This document shows, one piece after another, positions 16,701-25,351 of a stretch of 44,558 bases of DNA. Made by a program: the position numbers and the translations under genes. The stretch's first letter is position 1. Every line of letters starts with the position of its first letter. The notes below the pieces were generated by a model. The model was given only the letters and a program-made list of their open reading frames with translations, was not told the origin of the DNA and ran no database searches. This DNA is from a virus: the IMG/VR virus record IMGVR_UViG_3300030012_001971, positions 1 through 44,558 of that record; one strand, given 5' to 3'.

Positions 16701-19700
16701 TTTGTATCTCCTCTTGCGATAAGCGAGCGAACGAAGCAACGTGTGCAATCTCTTCGTTAAGAATCGCAGCTAAAATATGATCTCTTCTGATTGGTGCGCC
16801 ATCTACTTCTGCCACCATTTGATTTACTTTTGCCGCAGCCCTTCTTCCATTGAAGACAATAGACTCTGTCTCGGCATCCCACTCAGCAATAACGTCAGTG
16901 GTATTATCCATGACTACATTGATTTCATCGGGAACATAATCGACTACGAAAGCGAAGTATTCTACAGCAGCATTATCGAGGGCTTCGTTGACATTAATGT
17001 CTTCAGCCATTCCAATACTAGTCGCCAATCTTGATCGACTGATCTGCCTGCGGTTTACAGTTGCTGCAACATGGTTCGTGAATCCTGTTCTTGATTCAGG
17101 ATCAGGGAAGTTACGCTTACCTACAAGTGTGAGGACATCCTGCATTGCTTTATCAGCTTTAGCTTGTGCCCTACCAGCTCTTGCAATTAACCTAGATATG
17201 GCAGCAATCGCGCGAGTTAAAAAACTTCTTTGTCCGTCCCCTACTTTCATGCCACTCAAGAAAGATTGGAAGTCTTGAGATGTCATTATAGCAGCCGAAA
17301 ATTCTTCTATGTTTGTTAGACCGTAAAGAACGGAGTCGGGTGCGTTCTCTCTAGTGGCCCTCTTCCTCAACAACTTTATCAACGATTCAACTCTGTTGAT
17401 TGCGTTGTTCTGCTCAGGTGTTCTAGCTTCGGCAGGAAGATCAATGACACGGTTAGTAAACGCGTGTGATAATTCATGAACTAGAGTTTGAGCTACGCCA
17501 CCCTCTGCGTCTCTTGCAAGATTGATGACGATATTTGTTACACCATTTCTATCCGTGTAAGTTTTACCTGCGTAGTTCGCAGCAGTTGCCTCAAAAGAAA
17601 ACTTAATCTTCCTGATAAAGGACGTGTCCGTTAAGAACACTTCAGCTGCGGCACCTAAAGGACTCAAAGGAGATTTCTTGTTTTTGAAAGTGGTTAGCTT
17701 TTCGAGCGCGTTAATAACTCCTTCTGGGCTATTGTCCGTGATACCTAGTCCTTCCAAGTGTGTACGGTTAATAGCTTCGTTTATGTCCATTGACCTACCA
17801 TTAACAATAGCCCGTTGATGGTTAGCCTCTTGAGATTTAGATATGTCGGTATAGAAAGTAACTACTTGATCGTCTGTAACGGTGTAGTCAGCACCAGCTA
17901 TTTGCTGTAGGTCTGTCTTAAATTCTTGTAAGAAGAAAGCATCATTCTCAATGGTCGCATCTACGTTAGGATTCATCAGGCTAAACGTCCTGAAAACCTT
18001 GCGAACTGTCTGGCCTTGTTCACCATACAACCCACGCTTTAAGTCTGACTGTAAATCAACAAGAGGGCGGTTGTTTCTAAATGCACCTTTGGAAGCAAAC
18101 TGAATAAGTTCGTCAAACAATTCGTCTGGCTCTAAGTCAAAAGCTCTGCCAGCCTCATTGTGATATTCCTTGTCGACTATCGCAGCTACTTTAGCAGTCA
18201 ATTCGGTACTGCCTTTCATAGCTTCCACCCCCTCTTCAATCAATGTCTCACCATAGTCTTTTACTTTTCTCGTTGGCAGGGGTGGTAATGGGTTAGGCTT
18301 AGGTGCTACGTAAGTATCTTGTGCCACCGCAGCAACATTGGTGTCTTGGTAAAGATCGCTGTTTGGATCTAGCACACTGACAAAACTTCTAGTGGCTCTC
18401 TTCTTTCTAGCAATCTGCTGGCCCATTGCATACTTACCCTGTCTTCTCAAGACCGCAGAAGCGTTGAATGGGGTCGGGTCTACCTCTGCATTAGCAGAAA
18501 TATTTTGGGCATACTCAAGAACAGAGATCTGCATCTCAAGGCTGGCAGCTATATTTGCCGTTTCCTTAAATGCTTTAGACATTCCTTTATAGAAGCTGTC
18601 CGTAGCATAAATGTTCTCGAAGATATTGGTGAACGTATTGAAGTCTTTTACTCTATCGTAAATAGTAGACAGCTTAATGCTCTTTGTTCTAGTGTTAAAC
18701 GGGTTAACAACTTTGAGATCCTCAAGTTGATTGAGGTTAACATTTTGTTTCAGCTCGTTAAGTCGGCTCGCAAGATTAGCAATAACAGAGTAGTCTTCTT
18801 CCAGCGCACCAACTTTGTTGAACGCTGTCTTTGCTGATACTGTGCCTCCTGATTCCTGAACCCTGATGTCTGTAACATAACGCTGGCCCGTTCCAGTCGA
18901 GAGTTCGAAAGAAGGATTAATAGTCCCACTATCTATAGCGGTGGAAGGTACAGGAATCGCGATGCCACTCTCCAAGAAAGTGAGCATGGCTACAGGATCG
19001 TTATTAAATATACCCCTACCTTTATCGTCTAAGAAAACTTTGCCCTGACCTCCGTAAACCTTAGGCATTGAACTAGCCTTCTTGGTGAATGCGTCTGTCT
19101 GAACAGGATACTTTTCTTGAATTCTCTTCTTCAGTTCCTTAGTCAAGGTGTTCAATGACGCCCTGTCCATTTTGTCAGTAGCGACACCCAGACGTTCCAA
19201 CTGATCCACAGTAAGTTGATGCGCAAAACCTGCGTTAACCAAAGGGTCTATTCCTGAGGCTTTTATTCCTCTCTGTTGTGCTTTAATTTTTCTCTGTTGT
19301 GCTTCAAACTTTGCTACTTCACTACCAACCAAAGGTTGGTCACTATGTCCCTCAGTTAATTTAAAGGTACCGTTTTCCTCCTCTTTGATATTCTGTGACG
19401 TATTTTCGGGAGCACCTACTTTTCTTACTCTAGCAGCACGAAGCCCTCTTTTCTTGTCCTCTTTATACTCAATAAAAATTGCAGTATACGGGGCACCTTC
19501 ACGGTCGTAATAAGTCACCTTATCACCTTTTTTGAACTGCCCTCTCTTTGAAAATTGTTGCTCTAATGTTAGCTCAGTACGAGTATCAACTCCCTTGGCA
19601 TCTGACTCAGCTTGCTTTGCTAAGTTTGCATCGAGAGTTTCCTTTGCTTTCATCCGCATGAAAGCCGCTTTCTTCTTTGAGAAAGCACGGTTCTCATTTT

Positions 19701-22700
19701 CAGCAAGCTTGAGTTCTCTAGTAGCTCTAACAGCAGGGTTACCTGTTAAGGCCATGATACGCTTTTCCATTTTTTGATGGAGCTTCCTCTTCGCATCTAT
19801 GGATAGAAGCGTGGCCTCGTAGTCTTGTTTGTAGTCTGGGTTTATTTTCTTAGCTGGGTGCTCAGAAGTAATTGCAACACTACCAGCTACAGCTTGTCCT
19901 TCCGAATCAGCTAACGCCTGTTCAGCGGCAGTTCCTTCTATTTCAGGGTTGTTACCCTGTTGAAGGTTCTGCGCCTGCATGTTTGATATCTCCGCTTCGA
20001 TGGCCTCGCTAGTTACCTCTGTCTGCAAAAGATAGTTAATCTCATCTAAATCTTCTTGAGTTAGTTCTTGGGTTTCTTCCTCAATAACTACATCTGCCTC
20101 GCCTACTACATCTTCTTCTTCGTCAATTGGCGCAGAAGATAAACGCGCCTCCATTTGTGGACGCTCTGATCTTTTGTATTGCCTTACTTGTCTCTCCGCT
20201 TCTTGTGCTGTGGCAGGAGATCCTGCTTCCCTTAGTTGATCGCCAAGTCCTTGAGCCTCTACGTCAGCTTCGAACTGTTTAAATACTTCTTGCTCCACTC
20301 GTGCAGCAGCGGCTCTGTCTAAAAATTTATCGGGAGCAATATTTTTAGCGGCCTTGCTAACAACATTACCTCCTCCACCTAATGCAGCACCTATGAGGAA
20401 TCCATGCCAAACTTGCTGTATCCTATCTAGCATCCCCGTGTCTTGGTTCGTGTAGACATCCTGAACTATGATGTTGAAGAACTCGTCTAGTCCTTCTTCA
20501 AATCCTTCGTCCAATGCCGACCTTGCAAACTTCTTGGGGGCTTCCATCAATGCGTGTTTGCGCGTCACTTTCTTGAGTGAGTTCTTAATTAACGCTTTGA
20601 AAGTTTCGTCGCCTACGTTACGGCCAAGAACATTAGACGTGATCTGCCTCATCTGTCGGAAGCTCATCCCTTGAAGAAAGGCATCTTCCAAACCACCCCT
20701 CCCAAGAACTGAGAAAGAGGACGTTAGTAAACCAGTTATTGTTCCTGCTGTTAGGGCAGATCCAAATGCTTTATCGTGCGATTCTTGTTTTACCCTTTCT
20801 TCGCTCCACCCTTCTTCCCATTGTCCGTCTTCCCCTTTATGCTTACTGGTTAAGTCATCGGATACTGTTTTAAATACTGCACCATAAGTATTAGCACCTG
20901 ACCTAGTAGCGGCAGGAATAAATGCAGCGGTTCCAACTCCAAGCTTCGAAGCGATGTTGCCGTTGTATGCTTTGACAACGGCGAGAGTTCTTTCTTTGGT
21001 GGCACCTTTTAAGGCACCTGCTTTTAAAATTCTTTCGGCTGCTTGCTCGGCAGTTTCTTTACCGACTGTCTTTAGCATACCCCTAGAAGCTGCGGATATA
21101 ACAGCTCTAGCAGAAGCCGTAGCTGTTGATTTTGCCCCAGTGTAAGCAGCCAATCCAGCTAAACTGGTGCCAGCAGTGGGCTTAGTTACAAGAACAAGAC
21201 CAGCTGTAACAAGGGCATCTGCAAATAGTGGAGCAATAGCTTCCGCTAGATCTTGTTCGCCGCCCATTTCTAAGCCAAACACTTTAGCTATTTCTCTGTC
21301 GTGCGCGTTGTCTTCCGCAATTTGAAGTAATCCTTCGCGCCCCCAGTCAGTGTCCATGGCAGCACCTATTCCATAAGCAATAGACGTTGCTCCTTCCCAC
21401 ACACTACTTAGTACCCCTTTAGCTCTGTGTAGTATTGGGCTGAAATCAAATTCAGCTCTAAATTTTTCTAGGATCTTAGAGTTGCTTAGACCTCTCTGCT
21501 TTCCTTCAATAAGTGCGTCTCCCCACTCCTCAGAAAACGCATCGTCTTTACTTAAAAGACCAGATATCCTTTCGAAGTTATCTACTACGGCTAGTTCTCT
21601 TTGAGCATTTGCTTGGGCTGCTTCGGCTTCAGTTACGTTAGCTTGTCTTAAAGCTCTGTTAAAATCAGAAGGAGATAGCATAAGTTCGTTAGCAACGAGA
21701 ACCCCACTGTATCTTGTCTGGTATACGTTCTGCCCCAACTCCTCTTCGTTATCAGTATACTTGAGAAATGGTTTAACGTTTTCTTTAGAGTCTCCTTCGA
21801 ACGCATACTTGACTATTAGCTCACTGACTACGTCTTCCAACACTTCTGAACTAAATCCAGTAGCTTCGGACAATTCTCCTATGAGCCTGAGTTTAGCTAC
21901 ATCAGTCCTTTCTTGATAATAGTCTTGGAGAGTTTTTTTATTACTCTCCGCTATAAGTTCGTCACGTTCCTCATCATCCCCCACCAAATCATTCCATCCT
22001 ATGCGGAATGTACGCACGATATCGCTGAACCCATCGGTCGCCCAATCGTTAAGCTTATCACCAGCATCCCAAGTTGCATTCTCCCCATAGTTTTTAGCCA
22101 GCCCATATAGGGCCGCTTTGTTTGCTGGGTCAATGTTCTCAATAACTTCTCTTACCTCAGCTTCTGCCAGAAGTCTTTGATCAACTTCATATCTCTTGAG
22201 ACCTTTGCCTTGCGGATGTTCTTCTCTCTTGTAGCGTAAATTAAATAAATGCTTCGGAGTTACCCCATACTTAGCAGATTCCCTAATAACGTCTGACTCA
22301 GTCATTCCTTCGGGAATGTTTCCCCCTAAGAAAAACTCGTTTCCTTCTTCGTCTTCAATGACTGCTGCAAGCAGCTCTCCCTTTTTAAACTTATCTGTAA
22401 ATTTCTTTTGGTTTGTTCTACGAACAATCTCAGATAGTTCTACAGCTTGATCTGGATCAATATCGAACGGCGATGCATCTTCATCTAAGTCTTGCGCAGT
22501 AGCGTATAAGTTGATCTTCTGCCTATCTTCCTCAGACAAGTATTGATTCTCAGTGTCTTCTTCATCGAGAAGTGTTTTTATTGAAGAGCCTAAATCTGGC
22601 TTAGAGTAAGAGCTAAGTATGTCCTCAATTTCTTGTGAGTTGTCCTCAGTAAGTATTCCTTCCTCACTTAAAACTTGACTGAGGTTATAATTGATTTGGC

Positions 22701-22863
22701 TCTCTATTGTTTCATCATACTTGCCTGCTGCTAAGTATTCATTTCTGACATTTTCAGTATACCTTCCGTAACTTTCGAGAGGGTTATCGTAAGGGTTTTC
22801 AATAGACCAATCTTGATAGGTCGTTTCAACGAAGGGTGCGTTTAGGTTGCTTGGGTCTGACAT
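10795..22863 (-). CDS. Giant phage polyvalent protein (4,022 residues), likely ejected with DNA
   Basis: The largest gene, about 27% of the window. Parts in order: acidic N-terminus (1-230); Ala/Gly-rich hydrophobic helices (about 545-600) that could insert in membranes; acidic linker (about 950-1000); a short SH3-like strand block near 1108 (KKGDKVTYYDREG); a zincin-type HELSHAF (H1796, E1797, H1800); a related NEEIAH at 2036-2041 in which the first His is Glu; an SPQTGVE block at 2316-2319 in a domain that recurs in other phage polyvalent proteins; coiled coil (about 2970-3090); C-terminal membrane-active-looking segments (about 3430-3470 and 3695-3713). RLQSR-[VY]-G occurs at 2218 and 2931. 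Multi-domain giants of this kind are injected into the cell, where their domains protect or process phage DNA. No vRNAP motif of the N4 type was found. Two virion-type genes lie upstream. Confidence 0.85.
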   Translation of the reverse strand: MSDPSNLNAPFVETTYQDWSIENPYDNPLESYGRYTENVRNEYLAAGKYDETIESQINYNLSQVLSEEGILTEDNSQEIEDILSSYSKPDLGSSIKTLLDEEDTENQYLSEEDRQKINLYATAQDLDEDASPFDIDPDQAVELSEIVRRTNQKKFTDKFKKGELLAAVIEDEEGNEFFLGGNIPEGMTESDVIRESAKYGVTPKHLFNLRYKREEHPQGKGLKRYEVDQRLLAEAEVREVIENIDPANKAALYGLAKNYGENATWDAGDKLNDWATDGFSDIVRTFRIGWNDLVGDDEERDELIAESNKKTLQDYYQERTDVAKLRLIGELSEATGFSSEVLEDVVSELIVKYAFEGDSKENVKPFLKYTDNEEELGQNVYQTRYSGVLVANELMLSPSDFNRALRQANVTEAEAAQANAQRELAVVDNFERISGLLSKDDAFSEEWGDALIEGKQRGLSNSKILEKFRAEFDFSPILHRAKGVLSSVWEGATSIAYGIGAAMDTDWGREGLLQIAEDNAHDREIAKVFGLEMGGEQDLAEAIAPLFADALVTAGLVLVTKPTAGTSLAGLAAYTGAKSTATASARAVISAASRGMLKTVGKETAEQAAERILKAGALKGATKERTLAVVKAYNGNIASKLGVGTAAFIPAATRSGANTYGAVFKTVSDDLTSKHKGEDGQWEEGWSEERVKQESHDKAFGSALTAGTITGLLTSSFSVLGRGGLEDAFLQGMSFRQMRQITSNVLGRNVGDETFKALIKNSLKKVTRKHALMEAPKKFARSALDEGFEEGLDEFFNIIVQDVYTNQDTGMLDRIQQVWHGFLIGAALGGGGNVVSKAAKNIAPDKFLDRAAAARVEQEVFKQFEADVEAQGLGDQLREAGSPATAQEAERQVRQYKRSERPQMEARLSSAPIDEEEDVVGEADVVIEEETQELTQEDLDEINYLLQTEVTSEAIEAEISNMQAQNLQQGNNPEIEGTAAEQALADSEGQAVAGSVAITSEHPAKKINPDYKQDYEATLLSIDAKRKLHQKMEKRIMALTGNPAVRATRELKLAENENRAFSKKKAAFMRMKAKETLDANLAKQAESDAKGVDTRTELTLEQQFSKRGQFKKGDKVTYYDREGAPYTAIFIEYKEDKKRGLRAARVRKVGAPENTSQNIKEEENGTFKLTEGHSDQPLVGSEVAKFEAQQRKIKAQQRGIKASGIDPLVNAGFAHQLTVDQLERLGVATDKMDRASLNTLTKELKKRIQEKYPVQTDAFTKKASSMPKVYGGQGKVFLDDKGRGIFNNDPVAMLTFLESGIAIPVPSTAIDSGTINPSFELSTGTGQRYVTDIRVQESGGTVSAKTAFNKVGALEEDYSVIANLASRLNELKQNVNLNQLEDLKVVNPFNTRTKSIKLSTIYDRVKDFNTFTNIFENIYATDSFYKGMSKAFKETANIAASLEMQISVLEYAQNISANAEVDPTPFNASAVLRRQGKYAMGQQIARKKRATRSFVSVLDPNSDLYQDTNVAAVAQDTYVAPKPNPLPPLPTRKVKDYGETLIEEGVEAMKGSTELTAKVAAIVDKEYHNEAGRAFDLEPDELFDELIQFASKGAFRNNRPLVDLQSDLKRGLYGEQGQTVRKVFRTFSLMNPNVDATIENDAFFLQEFKTDLQQIAGADYTVTDDQVVTFYTDISKSQEANHQRAIVNGRSMDINEAINRTHLEGLGITDNSPEGVINALEKLTTFKNKKSPLSPLGAAAEVFLTDTSFIRKIKFSFEATAANYAGKTYTDRNGVTNIVINLARDAEGGVAQTLVHELSHAFTNRVIDLPAEARTPEQNNAINRVESLIKLLRKRATRENAPDSVLYGLTNIEEFSAAIMTSQDFQSFLSGMKVGDGQRSFLTRAIAAISRLIARAGRAQAKADKAMQDVLTLVGKRNFPDPESRTGFTNHVAATVNRRQISRSRLATSIGMAEDINVNEALDNAAVEYFAFVVDYVPDEINVVMDNTTDVIAEWDAETESIVFNGRRAAAKVNQMVAEVDGAPIRRDHILAAILNEEIAHVASFARLSQEEIQNLMASLNDVDAQSIIEQYYPEGERAEALERFRSEDAAVSEAERFILAEEQLRIHVQKVLRGTETNEQVNFLLENPTTLDTVKEYFKTYLTKVTYARKLKDVSPEMRDAVNRVVAEVRAMEAGYRLTPNGMHFDISNPEGGLNQILRQLEMHQSITPRDDEDTTRLQSRVGSDTDLKLSDFDVDSFPSEFDLFKTKGGKIKGAPPQVKSDKGVEKLMDRLKQLTIEGAVGRFWYEDAADKILEITNGDLVEAEKFTALLAIYSPQTGVEVNTYFAVRAYEQHANGVSRAGLKVKTKVQDDKARAVLYDKAPWKGRKTDNFYKNLMFHLVSKASPEELASMQIDTEFLNDIQQPVTVDMWVYRAMGYDTIGLTDDKGQGAFGFSEKLINRLAYALNQNRAPEAAPFQAHQIQAMLWTAIKARSEDKDVKEKTEAQSIRAGDLKLIYPKGKKIRKFTSKEGERKHQLRWTKNALAAEGVDFIEASRSFDYFVNSMGLTATWEVIASEQTPIGKKLAAMTPEQKRSFTQQAMQLIVDPVTGEDTLARDLGIAISTARMSMGGYAGGVTPNVLSTLYPNKPAGDYDDDAIRAYARSLQYIFMQDAVPWVRYVKKNKQDVHYRVLKGDKAVQKGGKFATQEEAIKFSQEKNATIDTPQVVKVDGGYQILNSKGKPYKLKSKETNKMEEIPVFKPDEDTLRNEHQDEDGIFEDGWDEARVVRDADSNAQSAAEEFANKSILTYVAGNEQSHGFILTFDEDLTAEKEQEIQDTLGDIHPDLGFTKIDSNQITVINFKIDYKDMLPELTDDTFTTKLAERYEEQATFEEITTVGEYGFHDWDADKEGEGILSLSPRLTPDIQQKVRDRRERFLQTASDTEGTVTPRLQSRYGANSYIPKEIDAASVDFSNWVEMLDIPLMEFGTYKSPSSIFKKLVKGYADRDLIRLKEERDSFVREAKKLAEDFKQEHDRLIKDAEKNGIEIPPELISRASGSNQGTQLTDEQIDNVEARFNKERAKANRATDPKRRALLLEIAEKNKLQNAKNLRLENRKVLLADRDQALKDLVAISPEAHKMILNLRKLIDDLSAKGNELFSDFIQGKDEFNAVFDMNGGLYITRRYRMFEDNDYLARVRDETDPTYAQERQDAINYFAKQYMDYHVAREMEKGLSKKDARFNVQLDLEEKGSSARTKGKDLMTEFLNAYEKNAITKELDIYQSADGGRSIMMNEKKFKGSVLNALAKNLNQKQNIPSPIRRLLGEFGDESAAGNLAHTLVHTSTVMANQAFFNRIVEYGTKGNKPWLVTAEMIEEDLDLPVSQQKYTGWQKLKGDGGPTDWNPLKGYYTRPEIVKEFDDLINMSKAEVVSKETSNPALYVASKLLGYLHRGTGLSLASKTLGSPGFYVRNMLGNAMFFGPMQGYVGGVGKAFGEVSGVSKALLGDAEGSKSMIVRAAMGSRAAMDAELTVLASMNVFGDELEANLLRDLLTGKMTIPDAESQLAKIAKKVEGVVKVGNKAYDSAVGMATRLASAMDAYYKIGLYEFELDTLLRAAKADPAGGEFARLLDADGNPSVDMKRAAALKVKKVSQSYSQAPPVIKALTRHPVGLLVAPYVRFAAEIPRVTANTFSLIREEKRQGKTNPVMRARYRKRLSGMIGTMSFTFAVPAFLKLLAGIGEDEDEALRLGMPFYLRDHTFYYLKEKDGDVWSLDLTYLNPFSVIADPVARSFEALFDEGEINPLDAGIELVTGLFRPYFNEQILSGAVSDVISNKNQYGDKILYGDDVPKNVLRGFKYIWEKAYEPRALAKLRQAYRSIEGDNPSNDMFTSPLGVIFSEFLPVKPHKLDLNSSLRNYLRTHTEDYREINSKQNALLSTKSSMLDSDIFDIYDNIYTTRLSMNNEFRRIMRAYNNLGISWNEISAQAKSRGVSKERLTLNYNGWMNRPVLSKFIEDRLKTTPVGRQRSRKFFNYGNKYDRYIPLED

Positions 22864-22890
22864 AGCAGAAGCGGTTATGTGTTGTTTGAT

Positions 22891-23988
22891 TTACTGTGAT
22901 TTAAAGGATTCTATCAATTGTTGCAATTGTTGAAGCTGATCTGATGTCATGCCATCGGGCAAGGCTATGGTTTGCTTTCGTCGCATGCTATTAGCAGCCC
23001 CTTGTGGGTCTGCTGCTTTTTCTAATCTCTCTCGCATTAGCGCAGGTTCTCTTCTTTTCTGAAGAGCCTCTGCATCTAACTCTGCAAGAGTTACTAGCGC
23101 ACTCGAAATGTCTGTAACACCACGATTTTTTAACGTTGTGCCATCACTAAGTTTAAGGTTTTGAACAATCTCGGCTTGTTCTCTGGCTATCCTGTCACTT
23201 GTCTCGTCTGGTTTTTCTCCATCAAGAGGTGCCGATGTAAAGTTATCTTGAATGTCTTTAATTGTTGTTCGTAGCTTTGAATATTCATCTTGAGATAACT
23301 TGAGTTCAGCATCTAGTCTTGCTTCTTGTGCTTTAGATGCAGTCGCGCTTGCTTCAGCAGTTCTTCTTTCGGCGGCAGCTCTGCCCCTATTGAAATTAGC
23401 TTCATTGATTTTTGCCTCCATTGCTTCTGCTGGAGTCGTGATCCCATCAGCATTGGCAAAGTTTTTAAAGTCTACAGGGTCAATACCAGCGGTAGCCATT
23501 CTAGCCATAGTCTGTAGGTTTTTATCGGCGGCATCGGCTTCAGCTTGGCGTGACTTCAATGAATCTGTGGCTGATTTAAATATAATATTAGCTGCTGGGT
23601 GCTTACTTAATATCTTGGCATTCTTCATACCAAAGGCAGCTATGTCCCTTTGCTTTTGGAAATTATTCTTGTTGGGATCGTCGATAATATTGTTTAAAGA
23701 TTTTGTGAGTTCTTCTGTGCGTTCACCAAAATCTATTTCTTCTTGTGCCTTGCGTTTCTTTTCTTCGAACTCAAGCAAACTACTTTGGTAAGCTAATTCA
23801 GAATTCCTTTCTCTCAGTAACTGAGAGCGTAACTTCATCATTTCCTCTAGCTGAGGCTGAAGTTCTTGGTTCTCGTACGCAGTGATGAAGCCGCTTTCCC
23901 TACTAGTCAGACCATAAGTATTCCTTAATGGCTTGATATCACGGTTAAAGAAATCGTCAGTTGCAACTGGAAATTGTGGTTCAGCCAT
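22891..23988 (-). CDS. Coiled-coil virion-type protein
   Basis: A 365-residue, mostly helical, charged protein lacking membrane segments. Residues about 45-110 are a long Glu/Lys/Arg-rich helix (for example LLRERNSELAYQSSLLEFEE). Residues about 195-260 are an Ala/Glu-rich helix (AAAERRTAEASATASKAQEA). The C-terminus is Gln-rich (DQLQQLQQLIESFKSQ). No enzyme motif is seen. Its place between the 440-residue protein and the giant gene on one strand suggests an internal or ejected virion protein, or a helper that packages the giant. Both it and the next gene upstream begin with MAEP, perhaps an old duplication or coincidence. No Shine-Dalgarno site is evident. Confidence 0.7.
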   Translation of the reverse strand: MAEPQFPVATDDFFNRDIKPLRNTYGLTSRESGFITAYENQELQPQLEEMMKLRSQLLRERNSELAYQSSLLEFEEKKRKAQEEIDFGERTEELTKSLNNIIDDPNKNNFQKQRDIAAFGMKNAKILSKHPAANIIFKSATDSLKSRQAEADAADKNLQTMARMATAGIDPVDFKNFANADGITTPAEAMEAKINEANFNRGRAAAERRTAEASATASKAQEARLDAELKLSQDEYSKLRTTIKDIQDNFTSAPLDGEKPDETSDRIAREQAEIVQNLKLSDGTTLKNRGVTDISSALVTLAELDAEALQKRREPALMRERLEKAADPQGAANSMRRKQTIALPDGMTSDQLQQLQQLIESFKSQ

Positions 23989-23992
23989 GGCT

Positions 23993-25315
23993 TTATGCTA
24001 TTTTGATTGGAGGGTTTCTAACTTCCATAGTTCTTATGGGTTGGCTCTTTCCATCAATAACCATATTGCCATCCCTGAAAACTGGCCCCATATTGCCTCC
24101 CCTGAAAACTGGCCCATCCTGTCCTCCTACGTTAACGTTTGGCATAAAGTTAGGGTTATTTTTCATACGATCCATAAGCATTTCTTGAAGGCGCATATTA
24201 CTCTCTCTGGTTTTAGCAACTCGTGCTTCTGCTGCGTCTCTCGCAGCTAAGAACTGCGGCGTAGCTACAGCTGGTGCGTTGCTTTCTGGTGAACTAGCCC
24301 AATCAGCCGCTGCTTTATTTGCCGCAGCAATGAATCCTTTTTTCCTAAGCATCCTTGCTTTTCGTAAACCAGCGTTTCTTGAGTATAAAGACCTTCTTGA
24401 ACCAGACCCCAAGGTTCTGTTAGGGTCTTGCATTCTTTTATAGAAGTCTTCGTAGCTCCCTAATTGCTTCCGCTCACGTTCCCTCCTTTTGGCTATCATC
24501 TCTTTGGATTTGCCTCGGACAAATTTTCTCCTCTCCTCCATTATCTCCCTGTCCATTTCTTTCCTGCCAATGCCCAGCTCGGTCATTCCAATTTCACGCA
24601 AGTCATTAACGCCACCGTCTCCATCTATGTTATTAGCTTTAACTTGTTCCGTGATTCTTCTCCTCAACGCTCTACGTTGGTTGAGATTAGAACCGTAATC
24701 TGGATCAGTTAGAGAACCTGACTCTATGCCTGCTTGAGAGTAAGGGTCGGTAACTAACTTAGGCAATTGACCGCTACCAGTGACTCCCTGATCGGGGTTG
24801 GTGGCAGGTTGATCTGATACTCGTCCTTGTGATTCTGGTTCAGCGGCAGCCGTGGCTCGTGTGGGGTTGTTCTCATCAAAGGCCGCAACCATATCTGAAG
24901 TTTCGCCTGCTGCTATAAGCCTCTCACGCTCTTCTCTATTTTCACGAGCTGTTTCTTCGGAGATGGCAGGTTGCTCTGATACTCGCTCCCCCATAGGTGG
25001 AGTGTTATATTCGATGACATCACCACGATTTGGTTTTCCTGTGGGTACATTAGCAGCTTGACTAACTGCACCTCCTGTTACACCTGCCGTTCCAGCATCA
25101 CCTGTCGGGCCAGTCACTCCAGATTCCCCCAGCCTCTGCTGCTTGTCCTCTTCCATCCTACCCTGAACTATTCTATTACGTTGTTCTACCTGTTCGGGAG
25201 TTCTAAGCTGATCTAATGAAGAACTACTCAAACCCCCTGATGGTTGCAGCTTTCCTGTTTGCAAACCCCCCGATGATTTAAGTGCCTTTGCTTTCTTTTT
25301 TTTAGGTTCAGCCAT
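23993..25315 (-). CDS. Virion-type protein with a collagen-like segment
   Basis: A 440-residue protein. The N-terminus is Lys-rich (KKKKAKALK). Residues 66-80 form five Gly-X-Y triplets (GVT GPT GDA GTA GVT), a short collagen-like stretch. Two similar segments, RVSEQPA and RVSDQPA, occur at about 110 and 165. The region about 215-300 is basic and helical (RREREREQ-like). Near the C-terminus GPVFRGGNM is immediately repeated as GPVFRDGNM. Such low-complexity, repeat-containing proteins are commonly structural. A consensus promoter ends 7 nt upstream of the ATG (25323-25351), so this gene starts its own, probably leaderless, transcript covering the giant gene as well. Confidence 0.7.
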   Translation of the reverse strand: MAEPKKKKAKALKSSGGLQTGKLQPSGGLSSSSLDQLRTPEQVEQRNRIVQGRMEEDKQQRLGESGVTGPTGDAGTAGVTGGAVSQAANVPTGKPNRGDVIEYNTPPMGERVSEQPAISEETARENREERERLIAAGETSDMVAAFDENNPTRATAAAEPESQGRVSDQPATNPDQGVTGSGQLPKLVTDPYSQAGIESGSLTDPDYGSNLNQRRALRRRITEQVKANNIDGDGGVNDLREIGMTELGIGRKEMDREIMEERRKFVRGKSKEMIAKRRERERKQLGSYEDFYKRMQDPNRTLGSGSRRSLYSRNAGLRKARMLRKKGFIAAANKAAADWASSPESNAPAVATPQFLAARDAAEARVAKTRESNMRLQEMLMDRMKNNPNFMPNVNVGGQDGPVFRGGNMGPVFRDGNMVIDGKSQPIRTMEVRNPPIKIA

Positions 25316-25322
25316 AAGTTAA

Positions 25323-25351
25323 ATTATACAATTTGAATTAAAAAAAGTCAA
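25323..25351 (-). promoter_or_regulatory. Consensus promoter giving a probably leaderless mRNA
   Basis: On the minus strand TTGACT (25346-25351) is separated by exactly 17 nt from a perfect TATAAT (25323-25328). The ATG of the 440-residue protein begins at 25315, only 7 nt past the -10 box, which is where transcription itself should start. The -35 box overlaps the terminase stop codon. It would drive the structural genes from 25315 down to 10502. Confidence 0.85.

Noticed and set aside
10795-22863. N4-type virion RNA polymerase
   Set aside because: Size and likely ejection fit, but I could not find the polymerase active-site motifs anywhere in the protein.
10795-22863. Many 60-110-codon plus-strand frames opposite the giant gene
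   Set aside because: They lie fully antisense to a continuous 4,022-codon frame, are unspaced and have no recognisable motifs; they are shadows of its codon bias.
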